Below the pieces are notes generated by a model. That model did not search any database. It saw nothing but the letters and a program-made list of their open reading frames with translations, and was not told where the DNA came from. From NCBI GenBank assembly GCA_900547435.1, contig URGO01000094.1, positions 1-12,467 of the forward strand: a stretch of DNA of 12,467 bases, given 5' to 3'. The stretch comes from an uncultured Parabacteroides sp. Lineage in GTDB: Bacteria > Bacteroidota > Bacteroidia > Bacteroidales > Tannerellaceae. This document shows positions 1 through 6,583 of the stretch, piece after piece (positions within the stretch are counted from its first letter, which is position 1; each line of letters opens with the position of its first letter). The position numbers and the translations under genes were made by a program.

Positions 1-230
1 CTATGAAGGAAGCTTCTGAAGGCGAATTGAAGGGTATTTTGGGTTACACTGAAGATGCAGTTGTTTCTTCTGACTTCTTGGGTGACACTCACACTTCTAT
101 CTTCGATGCTAAAGCAGGTATCGCTTTGACTGATACTTTCGTTAAGGTTGTTTCTTGGTATGACAACGAAATCGGTTACTCTAATAAAGTATTGGATTTG
201 ATCGCTCACATGGCATCTGTAAACTGCTAA
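1..230 (+). CDS. gap: Glyceraldehyde-3-phosphate dehydrogenase, C-terminal part
   Basis: This is the last 75 or so residues of the glycolytic enzyme that oxidises glyceraldehyde 3-phosphate to 1,3-bisphosphoglycerate with NAD and phosphate. The sequence shows the family's C-terminal signature: the stretch around SSDFLGDTHTSIFDA, followed by VKVVSWYDNEIGYSNKVLDL near the end. The active-site cysteine and the NAD-binding domain lie upstream of the window. The frame is already open at base 1, so the ATG at base 3 is an internal methionine and not the start. Codons are strongly biased (many GGT, GCT, TCT, TTG), as expected of a highly expressed gene. A strong terminator follows 20 bases after the stop. 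The identification is secure; only the missing 5' part is unknown. Confidence 0.95.
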   Translation, partial: MKEASEGELKGILGYTEDAVVSSDFLGDTHTSIFDAKAGIALTDTFVKVVSWYDNEIGYSNKVLDLIAHMASVNC

Positions 231-251
231 TCATTTTGATTAAATAGTTTC

Positions 252-284
252 AAGAGGATGTGTCAATGGCACATCCTCTTTTTT
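252..284 (+). terminator. Rho-independent terminator of gap
   Basis: An 11-base stem (252-262 pairing perfectly with 270-280) encloses a 7-base loop and runs into a T tract (six T at 279-284). It lies 20 bases after the gap stop codon. The stem also sits just beyond the end of queE on the other strand, but there it is not followed by a T tract, so it probably acts mainly on gap. Confidence 0.9.
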
Positions 285-289
285 ATATC

Positions 290-832
290 CTATTCTATCC
301 CAATAAATTTATGAGTTTGAAGGCTGAGCCGCCAATGTGGATGCGCCAATATATATTTTACAACGTCCGCTGTATTCTTACAGGAACAGGGCTGGAGAAA
401 ATAGTGTTTGGCCGGCAATGCCCTAAATGATTCTACCTCCTGTCCGGTAAAGACAATCTTTATTTCATCTATATGGTCAAGTTGCAAAGAAGCTCCTTTC
501 GGAGAACAAGTAACCCAATCAACCGTACTGGGTACAGGATGTGTTCCATTTGTTTCTATACAAACATATTTCTCAATTGCATGAAGACGATGAATCAATT
601 CTTCATCAATCCAAAGAGATGGTTCCCCTCCGGTCAGAACAACCATTTTAGCCGGACACTCCTCTGCTCGGCGGATTATCTCATCATCACTCATCCAGGA
701 TCCGGTCTCATGCTGCGTATCGCAAAACTCACATTTCAAATTACAACCGGAAAAACGGATGAACAATGCCGGTGTTCCTGTATGGAATCCTTCACCCTGG
801 AGACTATAAAATATCTCATTAATCTTTCTCAT
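290..832 (-). CDS. queE: 7-carboxy-7-deazaguanine synthase (radical SAM)
   Basis: QueE converts 6-carboxy-5,6,7,8-tetrahydropterin to 7-carboxy-7-deazaguanine on the route to preQ0 and queuosine. It is a cytosolic radical S-adenosylmethionine enzyme. The 180-residue protein begins with the family's YSLQGEG motif (residues 9-15). It carries the cluster-binding CNLKCEFC (C30, C34, C37) and the SAM-binding TGGEP (67-71). The NGT after ETNGTH and the CSPKG segment are also typical. The length is near the short form seen in Bacteroidetes and Gram-negatives. The start codon lies 14 bases inside the 3' end of queD, so the two genes are translationally coupled and share the promoter upstream of queD. 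The product catalyses the step directly after QueD. No other queuosine genes (queC, queF) are in the window. Confidence 0.93.
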   Translation of the reverse strand: MRKINEIFYSLQGEGFHTGTPALFIRFSGCNLKCEFCDTQHETGSWMSDDEIIRRAEECPAKMVVLTGGEPSLWIDEELIHRLHAIEKYVCIETNGTHPVPSTVDWVTCSPKGASLQLDHIDEIKIVFTGQEVESFRALPAKHYFLQPCSCKNTADVVKYILAHPHWRLSLQTHKFIGIE

Positions 833-1151
833 AAACAGCCGTATTATTTTCAGACTCCTGCACCTCTACTTTAAAACAATTCGGGATACGTTCGCATATC
901 CAACGGGCTATATTTTCGGCTGTGGGATTAAAAGGGAGAACCCTATTCAGATTCTGGTGGTCCAATTCATCTTTAATCAGCCTTTTTATTACGCTGAAAT
1001 CTATAACCATTCCGTTTTCATCCAATTCCTTTGAGCGGCAATGGATTGTAATAATCCAATTGTGACCATGCAGATTACTACATTTACTTGGGTAAGATAA
1101 AGACAACTGATGAGCCGCCGATATCTCCAATCTTTTGATAACCGTATACAT
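819..1151 (-). CDS. queD: 6-carboxy-5,6,7,8-tetrahydropterin synthase
   Basis: QueD converts 7,8-dihydroneopterin triphosphate, formed from GTP, to 6-carboxytetrahydropterin, the substrate of QueE. The 110-residue protein is a compact single-domain member of the PTPS/QueD fold, which is a T-fold oligomer. The zinc ligands are visible as H14 and the HGH pair H28/H30. The catalytic cysteine is C24, the D64-H65 pair is present, and the substrate-anchoring glutamate of the VEVQES segment is E99. The length fits QueD rather than the longer eukaryotic pyruvoyl-tetrahydropterin synthases. It is the first gene of a two-gene minus-strand operon and overlaps queE by 14 bases. A TAnnTTTG promoter element lies about 70 bases upstream of the ATG. 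I found no preQ1 riboswitch in the leader. Confidence 0.93.
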   Translation of the reverse strand: MYTVIKRLEISAAHQLSLSYPSKCSNLHGHNWIITIHCRSKELDENGMVIDFSVIKRLIKDELDHQNLNRVLPFNPTAENIARWICERIPNCFKVEVQESENNTAVYEKD

Positions 1152-1219
1152 ATTTTACTTTTCTGTTTATAAATAAAATGATTTATCAGCGTCTAATGTC
1201 ACCTCAACGCTTGCGGCTG

Positions 1220-1227
1220 CAAAGATA
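1220..1227 (-). promoter_or_regulatory. Probable -7 element of the queD-queE promoter
   Basis: Read on the minus strand this is TATCTTTG, an exact match to the Bacteroidetes TAnnTTTG box. I see no TTG at the usual 19-21 base distance upstream, so only half the promoter is recognisable. The position predicts a leader of roughly 60 bases before the queD ATG. Confidence 0.5.
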
Positions 1228-1290
1228 CGTCGATTTGCGGATTTGCTTATAAAAAGAGGCAGGAATATTCCAACAAAAGACACATCCGCA

Positions 1291-1321
1291 TTACGTATTC
1301 AGGTAAAAAACTGTAATTTTG
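1291..1321 (+). promoter_or_regulatory. Probable promoter of fsr-ogt
   Basis: TAATTTTG at 1314-1321 is an exact TAnnTTTG match. TTA at 1291-1293 stands 20 bases upstream in place of the TTG of the -33 box. The predicted transcription start falls some 15 bases before the ATG at 1342. This also argues against the longer reading frame starting at 1243, which would begin upstream of the promoter. Confidence 0.6.
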
Positions 1322-1341
1322 CAGCCGTAAAACAAAACTTT

Positions 1342-2562
1342 ATGAACATAAAAGCATTAATCAAAGGGCATCCTCAGATTTCGGAAGGGACCGCTTACAC
1401 GATATTATTTACAATGGGTACTTGCCATTTATTAAACGACATGATACAATCTGTTATCCCGGCACTCTACCCACTTTTAAAAGACAGTTTCGGATTCACT
1501 TTCGCCCAGATAGGAATTATCACCTTAGTTTTTCAATTGACCTCCTCTATTTTTCAGCCTTTTGTGGGACTTTATGCAGATCGCCATCCACAACCCTATT
1601 CCCTATCTTTAGGAATGTGCTTCACGTTGGTCGGTCTGTTGTCTCTCGCGTTTGCATTCAATTTCCTACTCATTCTTTTGGCGGTAGCCCTAATTGGTTG
1701 CGGTTCCTCAGTATTCCATCCGGAAGCCTCACGTGTAGCACAAATGGCATCCGGCGGAAGAAAAAGCCTGGCCCAATCCATCTTCCTAGTCGGAGGAAAC
1801 GGAGGAAGCGCCATCGGCCCGTTGTTGGCTGCTCTGATAGTGATTCCTTACGGACAACATGCCGTAGGATGGTTTGCCTTAGCAGCACTACTGGCCTCAC
1901 TCCTATTGGCACGTGTGGGCTATTGGTACAGTTTAATGCTCAACGACATTAAAACCCACCACCGCAAAAGAATCTTCGCGCCTTGCAATCTGCCCGACAA
2001 AACAATACGGATGGCATTAGGCATACTGGTATTGATGATTTTTTCAAAATATTTCTTCAATGCCTGCATGACCAGTTATTTTACCTTCTTCCTGATTGAC
2101 AAATTCGGCCTAACCGTACAGCAATCGCAATTCTGCCTCTTTGCCTATTTAGCGGCTTTTGCAGCCGGAACACTCTTAGGTGGATTTTTAGGAGATCGAT
2201 ACGGACGAAAATATGTCATACTCTTTTCCATTCTCGGAGCAGCACCATTTACACTCGTAATGCCCTATCTCAACCTATTTTGGACACTCGTAACTTCTGT
2301 AATTACAGGACTGGTAATAGCTTCTGCCTTTTCAGCTATTGTTGTATATGCCACCGATTTAAAACCAGATAAAGTAGGGATGATAGCTGGCATCTTCTTT
2401 GGACTCATGTTTGGGTTAGGCGGCATCGGATCAGCGTTCTTCGGATGGCTGGCCGATTTGACAAGCATTAATTTTCTCTTCCAAATCAGAACGTGGTTGC
2501 CCTTATTCGGTATAGTCGCCCTGTTCTTACCAGATATTCGGCCGCAAAAAATCAAAGAATGA
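1342..2562 (+). CDS. fsr: MFS transporter, fosmidomycin-resistance (Fsr) family
   Basis: An inner-membrane drug exporter of the major facilitator superfamily, 406 residues, the same length as Escherichia coli Fsr as I remember it. The match is close over the first half: HLLNDMIQS (residues 29-37), the FQLTSSIFQPFVG segment, GMCFTL, and GCGSSVFHPEASRVA with MASGGR. Hydrophobic segments are consistent with about 12 membrane helices. MFS loop motifs appear as ADRHP near residue 80 and GDRYGRK in the second half. The frame stays open upstream to a TTG at 1243, but the ATG at 1342 is preferred because it follows a good promoter and matches the family N-terminus. The stop codon overlaps the ogt start (ATGA). 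The transported substrate is inferred from the family; fosmidomycin may not be the natural one. Confidence 0.9.
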   Translation: MNIKALIKGHPQISEGTAYTILFTMGTCHLLNDMIQSVIPALYPLLKDSFGFTFAQIGIITLVFQLTSSIFQPFVGLYADRHPQPYSLSLGMCFTLVGLLSLAFAFNFLLILLAVALIGCGSSVFHPEASRVAQMASGGRKSLAQSIFLVGGNGGSAIGPLLAALIVIPYGQHAVGWFALAALLASLLLARVGYWYSLMLNDIKTHHRKRIFAPCNLPDKTIRMALGILVLMIFSKYFFNACMTSYFTFFLIDKFGLTVQQSQFCLFAYLAAFAAGTLLGGFLGDRYGRKYVILFSILGAAPFTLVMPYLNLFWTLVTSVITGLVIASAFSAIVVYATDLKPDKVGMIAGIFFGLMFGLGGIGSAFFGWLADLTSINFLFQIRTWLPLFGIVALFLPDIRPQKIKE

Positions 2563-3077
2563 AAAACAAAATCCAAATACAGCATTATTTATCGCCATGC
2601 GGAGAATTGCTTCTCGGTTCTTTGGGCGAAAAACTCTGCCTATGCAACTGGACAAAAGAAAAGCATCCGGGACGTGTGGACAAACGCCTGCAAACTCTCC
2701 TAAAAGCCGAATACGAAGAAAAAGAATCGGCTATCACGCAAGAAGCCGCCCGTCAGTTAAATGAATATTTCCGCCACGAACGGAAACAATTCACCGTGCC
2801 ACTCTTATTCGCCGGCACAGATTTTCAGAAATCCGTTTGGCAAAAATTATTGGAAATTCCTTATGGGCAAACTATATCCTACGGGGAAATGGCCAAACGA
2901 TTGGGAATGCCCCAATCCGTACGAGCTGTAGCCAATGCTAACGGAGCCAATGCCATCTCTCTCTTTGCCCCTTGCCACCGGGTCATCGGAAGTGATGGCT
3001 CCCTTACCGGATTCGGCGGAGGCATCGAGGCAAAACGTTTTTTGTTGGAATGGGAAAGCAATAATATATTCACTTAA
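2559..3077 (+). CDS. ogt: Methylated-DNA--protein-cysteine methyltransferase
   Basis: A suicide repair protein that moves alkyl groups from O6-alkylguanine (and O4-alkylthymine) in DNA onto its own cysteine. The 172-residue protein has the active-site PCHR motif with C139. The helix-turn-helix lies around SYGEMAKRLGMPQSVRAVA (107-125) and includes the arginine finger R122. The NANGAN segment precedes the active site, and the GFGGG loop follows at 151-155. There is no AdaA-type zinc domain, so it is the Ogt/AdaB-like form and not a full Ada regulator. The start overlaps the fsr stop as ATGA, which implies coupled translation from the fsr promoter. An upstream in-frame extension to 2493 is rejected because it lies wholly inside fsr and lacks family similarity. 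The gene is followed by AT-rich DNA with only weak hairpins. Confidence 0.92.
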   Translation: MKNKIQIQHYLSPCGELLLGSLGEKLCLCNWTKEKHPGRVDKRLQTLLKAEYEEKESAITQEAARQLNEYFRHERKQFTVPLLFAGTDFQKSVWQKLLEIPYGQTISYGEMAKRLGMPQSVRAVANANGANAISLFAPCHRVIGSDGSLTGFGGGIEAKRFLLEWESNNIFT

Positions 3078-3186
3078 GTTAGGAAAAACTGTCATATTAC
3101 ACGTTTTTAACCCTAAAAATACCCGTTACTTTTTCAGAAATAACGATTATTTTCGAAAAAATAACAGATAATTTCTTGTGCCTTAT

Positions 3187-3208
3187 CTTCCAATATTCTT
3201 CCAATATT
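3187..3208. repeat. Tandem 11-base repeat upstream of ssrA
   Basis: CTTCCAATATT occurs twice back to back (3187-3197, 3198-3208), about 20 bases before the -33 element of ssrA. The 11-base period places both copies on the same DNA face. It could be an activator site, or simply a small duplication in AT-rich DNA. Confidence 0.5.
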
Positions 3209-3228
3209 CCTGTTTTTTCTTCCTTTTG

Positions 3229-3259
3229 TTGGTAGAATCTAAAAAGATTCATATCTTTG
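3229..3259 (+). promoter_or_regulatory. Promoter of ssrA
   Basis: TTG at 3229-3231 and TATCTTTG at 3252-3259 are separated by exactly 20 bases, a complete match to the Bacteroidetes housekeeping promoter. The predicted start near 3266 leaves a leader of about 110 bases before mature tmRNA, to be removed by processing. The rest of the gap from 3078 to 3228 is AT-rich. It holds weak hairpins (for example 3104-3109 with 3114-3119) that might end fsr-ogt transcription, but no clear terminator or gene. Confidence 0.8.
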
Positions 3260-3377
3260 CCGCCAAGAAAGAGAAAGGATGCAGGAGTGATAGCATAGGC
3301 GAATATTATCCCTATTTGTCATCTGCCATCCAATCATCAATCCTAACCTGTTGATTTATAAGCAAAAAGGAAGCTTT

Positions 3378-3777
3378 GGGGCTGACCGGTTTTGACAGCG
3401 GGTAGAAGTGGTTTGTAAGCATGTAGTGCGTGGTCGGCTTGCACTTAAATCTCAGACGGCAAACAATTAACTGGCGAAAACAACTACGCTCTCGCTGCTT
3501 AATCGAAGAATAGTAGATTAGAGCTTAATCCCTGCAAAAGTTGCGGGGACGTGACATCACCCGGATGCTGTAGCTCCGAAGCGGTCCGAAACGGTGGTGC
3601 AGCAATATCGGAGATAGCTTAACGCAAGCCTTGGGCGGCAAGTGAAATTTTAAAGGATAAGGTTCAAGTGGGTGGCTTCGGTCTTGCTTGTTCCCGACAA
3701 TAAAAGCGAAGATAAACATGTAGAAAGCAAATTAGTTCCTCGTTTGGACGAGAGTTCGAATCTCTCCAGCTCCACTA
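3378..3777 (+). ncRNA. ssrA: tmRNA
   Basis: Transfer-messenger RNA rescues stalled ribosomes and tags the unfinished protein for proteolysis, working with SmpB. The 5' end GGGGCTG pairs (one G-U pair) with CAGCTCC at 3767-3773 to form the alanine-type acceptor stem. A T-arm with TTCGAAT (3755-3761) precedes it. The mRNA-like part reads GGC GAA AAC AAC TAC GCT CTC GCT GCT TAA at 3473-3502, giving the tag GENNYALAA; GGC as resume codon is inferred from related tags. The discriminator base is A3774 and the next three bases are CTA. The 3' CCA is therefore not encoded and must be added, and the mature encoded part may end at 3774. The remaining sequence would hold the pseudoknots. The gene has its own promoter. 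Confidence 0.96.
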
Positions 3778-3815
3778 ATACATATTAATAATCAAACAAT
3801 TACAAAATCATCTAA

Positions 3816-3856
3816 TAAATTCAAGCTCTTAAATTGAATTTTAAGGCTTGAATTTA
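3816..3856. promoter_or_regulatory. Strong hairpin just before the DUF362 gene
   Basis: An 11-base perfect stem (3816-3826 with 3846-3856) is extended by 6 more pairs (3828-3833 with 3840-3845) after a single bulged T, with a 6-base loop. It ends 5 bases before the ATG at 3862. There is no T tract on either strand, so it is not a classical terminator. It may process or end the ssrA transcript, or control translation of the next gene. I see no promoter between ssrA and that gene. Confidence 0.6.
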
Positions 3857-3861
3857 TACTT

Positions 3862-5004
3862 ATGCAAACCAATATATCAAATATGGAACCTTCTAAAGTT
3901 TATTTTACTAATTTGCGCACCAATCCAAACAGTAATTTGTTGGATAAAATGGAACGCCTTGTCAAACGCGCCGGCATTGCAAACATTGATTTTAAGGAAC
4001 AATTTGTAGCAATCAAAATTCATTTTGGCGAACCAGGAAATCTGGCTTATATACGTCCGAATTACGTTGCCCGAATGGCAAACATCATCCGTTCATTAGG
4101 CGGAAAACCTTTTCTTACAGATTGCAACACCCTTTATTCGGGCCGTCGCGCAAATGCTGTAGATCATTTGAAAAGTGCTATGGAAAATGGATTCAATCCG
4201 ATTTCCGCACAATGCGATGTAATTATTGCCGATGGGTTAAAAGGAACTGAATGCCGTGAAATTGAAATAAATGGTGAATATTGCAAGGCCCCTAAAATTG
4301 GTTCAGCCGTAGCTGATGCTGATATTATCATTTCTATGAACCATTTTAAAGGACATGAACAAGCGGGATTTGGCGGCGCGTTAAAAAATTTAGGTATGGG
4401 AGCAGCCAGTGTTGCCGGAAAAATGGAACTTCATGGAAATTCTCAACCTCGCATAGACTTAGATAAGTGCCGCGGATGTAATATATGCGTCAAACATTGT
4501 CGTCACCAAGCCATTCATTTGAATGCAAATCGCAAAGCTGAAATTGATTACACAAAATGTGTCGGTTGTGGACAATGTGTTGCTCTGTGTCAATATGAAG
4601 GAGCAGTTTTAGGTTCATGGGATACATCAGAAAATTTAAACTGCAAAATTGCGGAATATACAAAGGCAATACTTTTGGATAAGCCCAACTTCCATATAAG
4701 CTTCATTATGAATGTCTCACCTGAATGCGATTGTTGGAATCATAACGATGCAGCTATCGTACCGGATTTAAGAATTGCAGCTTCTTTTGACCCGGTAGCT
4801 TTAGATAAAGCCTGCGCCGACATGGTCTGCAATGCACCACTACTCCAAACCAACAATTGCTTGTCAGAGAAACATCCGCATGAACATCTTGAAGGTGAAG
4901 ACAAATTTCACATGATTCATCCAGATACCAATTGGCAATCAGGATTGATTCATGGAGAAAAAATAGGAATCGGTACCCAAAATTATGAATTGATAACTGT
5001 TTAA
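3862..5004 (+). CDS. DUF362 domain iron-sulfur protein with two 4Fe-4S clusters
   Basis: A 380-residue cytosolic-looking protein with no signal peptide. The N-terminal half matches the DUF362 family: KIHFGEPGN near residue 53, then ISMNHFKGHEQAGFGGALKNLGMG (157-180). Two complete bacterial-ferredoxin motifs follow: C203, C206, C209, C213 and C233, C236, C239, C243, each able to hold a 4Fe-4S cluster. The C-terminal half (SFIMNVSPECDCWNHND, DPVALDKACADM) also belongs to the family. Members are annotated as ferredoxin-like proteins of unknown reaction; an electron-transfer role is inferred only from the clusters. The start at 3862 lies 5 bases after a strong hairpin, and M8 (ATG at 3883) is a possible alternative start. 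mnmE begins 4 bases after the stop, so the two are probably cotranscribed. Confidence 0.88.
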   Translation: MQTNISNMEPSKVYFTNLRTNPNSNLLDKMERLVKRAGIANIDFKEQFVAIKIHFGEPGNLAYIRPNYVARMANIIRSLGGKPFLTDCNTLYSGRRANAVDHLKSAMENGFNPISAQCDVIIADGLKGTECREIEINGEYCKAPKIGSAVADADIIISMNHFKGHEQAGFGGALKNLGMGAASVAGKMELHGNSQPRIDLDKCRGCNICVKHCRHQAIHLNANRKAEIDYTKCVGCGQCVALCQYEGAVLGSWDTSENLNCKIAEYTKAILLDKPNFHISFIMNVSPECDCWNHNDAAIVPDLRIAASFDPVALDKACADMVCNAPLLQTNNCLSEKHPHEHLEGEDKFHMIHPDTNWQSGLIHGEKIGIGTQNYELITV

Positions 5005-5008
5005 TAAC

Positions 5009-6400
5009 ATGATGATGAACGAAACAATCTGTGCTATTTCAACAGCTCCAGGTATAGGTGGTATTGCCGTTATCCGTGTTTCCGGAGCAGAAGCTTTTTC
5101 GATTTGCGACCGGATATTCCAAGCAAAGCATACAGATAAAAAACTCAGTACACAAAAAGCCTATACTTTACTATATGGGACAATCCTTCATAATGGCGAA
5201 GTTGTTGACAATGTAATGGCCGCAGTGTTTCGTTCACCACATTCTTTCACGGGAGAAGATACAGTAGAAATATCTTGTCACGGTTCTATTTATATTCAAC
5301 AGCAAATTCTCCAATTGCTCACCCAGCATGGTTGTAGATTGGCAAAACCCGGTGAATACACACAACGGGCATTTATGAATGGCAAAATGGATTTGAGTCA
5401 AGCTGAAGCTGTGGCCGATTTGATAGCATCTACTTCTGCCGGACAGCATCGGTTGGCCATAAACCAAATGCGTGGCGGGTTTAGCCAAGAACTAAAAGCC
5501 TTACGTGAGAAGTTAGTGCACATCACCTCCTTGATGGAATTGGAACTCGATTTTGCAGACCACGAAGAACTGGAATTCGCGGACCGGCAAGAACTAAAGA
5601 ACATAGCCGCTCAAATAGAGCAAACAATATCTAAATTAGCCTATTCCTTTAAAGCCGGTAATGCAATAAAGAATGGTATACCGGTTACAATTGTCGGGGA
5701 AACAAATGCAGGAAAATCCACGCTGCTCAATCTTCTATTAAACGAAGAAAAAGCCATCGTGAGCGACATTCATGGCACTACGCGCGACGTCATAGAAGAT
5801 ACGGTAAACGTTCAAGGCATCCTATTCCGCTTTATCGACACCGCCGGTATCCGTGAAACCCATGACACCATCGAAGCCCTGGGCATCGAACGAAGTTTCC
5901 GCGCCATCGAACGGGCAGACATCGTCCTTTGGGTCATCGACCAAACGGAAGCGGAGAAACAAATTACCACCCTCTCCGACAAGGTACTTCCGCTATGCGA
6001 AGGAAAACAACTCATCTTAGTCCTCAACAAAAGCGACATAAACACATCCTCCGACACCATCGGTCACCTCGGCTTCCCCAAAGATACTCAAACAATCCCT
6101 ATATCCGCCAAGTACAGAGAAGGCATAGATCAACTCCAATCCCTATTGCTCAAAGCCGCCCATTTACCCTCAATATCCTCCAGCGACATCATCGTCACCA
6201 ACGTACGCCATTATGAAGCCCTCACCCACGCCCTCAAAGCCATCCGCCGCGTACAAGAAGGCCTCTCCACAGGTTTATCCGGCGACCTTATCTCCCAAGA
6301 CTTGCGTGAATGTATCTTCCACCTAAGCGATATTGTAGGCGAAGTAACAACAGACGAGGTACTGGGGAATATATTTAAGCATTTCTGCGTCGGTAAGTAA
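5009..6400 (+). CDS. mnmE: tRNA uridine-5-carboxymethylaminomethyl modification GTPase
   Basis: MnmE works with MnmG to install the carboxymethylaminomethyl group on the wobble uridine (U34) of certain tRNAs. The 463-residue protein has the N-terminal folate-binding domain (ICAISTAPG, GEYTQRAFMNGKMDLSQAEAV), a helical domain and an inserted G domain. The G domain has the P-loop GETNAGKS (230-237), GTTRD (256-260), DTAG (277-280) and NKSD (340-343). The C-terminus is CVGK, with the catalytic cysteine at C460; the family consensus is C-I/V-G-K. Three ATGs follow one another (5009, 5012, 5015); the third gives the usual MNETICAI start. Codon use shifts from T/A-ending in the first half to C-ending in the second. 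A terminator follows at 6443. The 3' end of this gene is a known integration site in other bacteria. Confidence 0.96.
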   Translation: MMMNETICAISTAPGIGGIAVIRVSGAEAFSICDRIFQAKHTDKKLSTQKAYTLLYGTILHNGEVVDNVMAAVFRSPHSFTGEDTVEISCHGSIYIQQQILQLLTQHGCRLAKPGEYTQRAFMNGKMDLSQAEAVADLIASTSAGQHRLAINQMRGGFSQELKALREKLVHITSLMELELDFADHEELEFADRQELKNIAAQIEQTISKLAYSFKAGNAIKNGIPVTIVGETNAGKSTLLNLLLNEEKAIVSDIHGTTRDVIEDTVNVQGILFRFIDTAGIRETHDTIEALGIERSFRAIERADIVLWVIDQTEAEKQITTLSDKVLPLCEGKQLILVLNKSDINTSSDTIGHLGFPKDTQTIPISAKYREGIDQLQSLLLKAAHLPSISSSDIIVTNVRHYEALTHALKAIRRVQEGLSTGLSGDLISQDLRECIFHLSDIVGEVTTDEVLGNIFKHFCVGK

Positions 6401-6411
6401 GATATACTTAC
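6393..6411. repeat. Dyad across the mnmE stop codon, candidate recombination core
   Basis: GTAAGTA (6393-6399) and TACTTAC (6405-6411) form a perfect 7-base inverted repeat with a 5-base spacer. It straddles the mnmE stop codon at 6398-6400. Inverted core-type sites around a short spacer are what tyrosine recombinases use. The last 18 bases of mnmE (6383-6400) occupy the same place as the attachment site of Salmonella genomic island 1. The role here is inferred; no second copy is visible in the window. Confidence 0.35.
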
Positions 6412-6442
6412 AAACGATTAACATCAATCATCATTGATTAGT

Positions 6443-6473
6443 AAGGCGTTCATTTTGAGCGCCTTTTATTTTT
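6443..6473 (+). terminator. Rho-independent terminator after mnmE
   Basis: A 10-pair stem (6443-6452 with 6456-6465, one T-G wobble) with a TTT loop is followed by TTATTTTT. It lies 42 bases after the mnmE stop. If the element is joined at the mnmE stop codon, this terminator would belong to the element and would restore an end to the mnmE transcript. Confidence 0.88.
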
Positions 6474-6520
6474 GCTCATTCAGCGATATTCATCGTTGGA
6501 AAGTCTTTTTCAGCTCATTT

Positions 6521-6557
6521 TTGTACCGTATTTGTAACTCGCTTGTAGAAACCTTGT
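6521..6557. repeat. Four TTGT(A) repeats at 11-base spacing
   Basis: TTGT begins at 6521, 6532, 6543 and 6554, exactly 11 bases apart. The first three copies read TTGTA and the last TTGTT. No gene covers this stretch. The regular spacing puts all copies on nearly the same face of the helix, as for arm-type sites of a recombinase or sites of a cooperative binding protein. The function is inferred. Confidence 0.55.
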
Positions 6558-6573
6558 TTCTCACCAACAAGGT
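6551..6573. repeat. 8-base inverted repeat with 7-base spacer
   Basis: ACCTTGTT (6551-6558) and AACAAGGT (6566-6573) are perfect inverted copies around the 7 bases TTCTCAC (6559-6565 read TCTCACC with the flanking T counted in the left arm). The layout resembles a tyrosine-recombinase core with a 7-base crossover region. It could equally be an operator or a hairpin in the leader of the following gene. Confidence 0.4.
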
Positions 6574-6583
6574 AGTAGAGATT

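Noticed and set aside
1152..1219. A preQ1 riboswitch in the queD-queE leader
   Set aside because: Expected from the pathway, but the leader lacks the C-rich loop and A-rich tail of the known preQ1 classes and shows only a weak AT-rich hairpin.
1243..1341. Longer fsr start at the TTG of 1243
   Set aside because: It lies upstream of the promoter at 1291-1321 and adds 33 residues with no membrane segment or family similarity.
3104..3164. Hairpins after ogt as a clear terminator
   Set aside because: Stems such as 3104-3109/3114-3119 and 3147-3153/3158-3164 are short and pure A-T, too weak to call.
3378..3777. ssrA as the attachment site of the element
   Set aside because: tmRNA genes are common integration sites, but two core-type genes (DUF362 and mnmE) lie between ssrA and the first element gene, and no integrase is adjacent.
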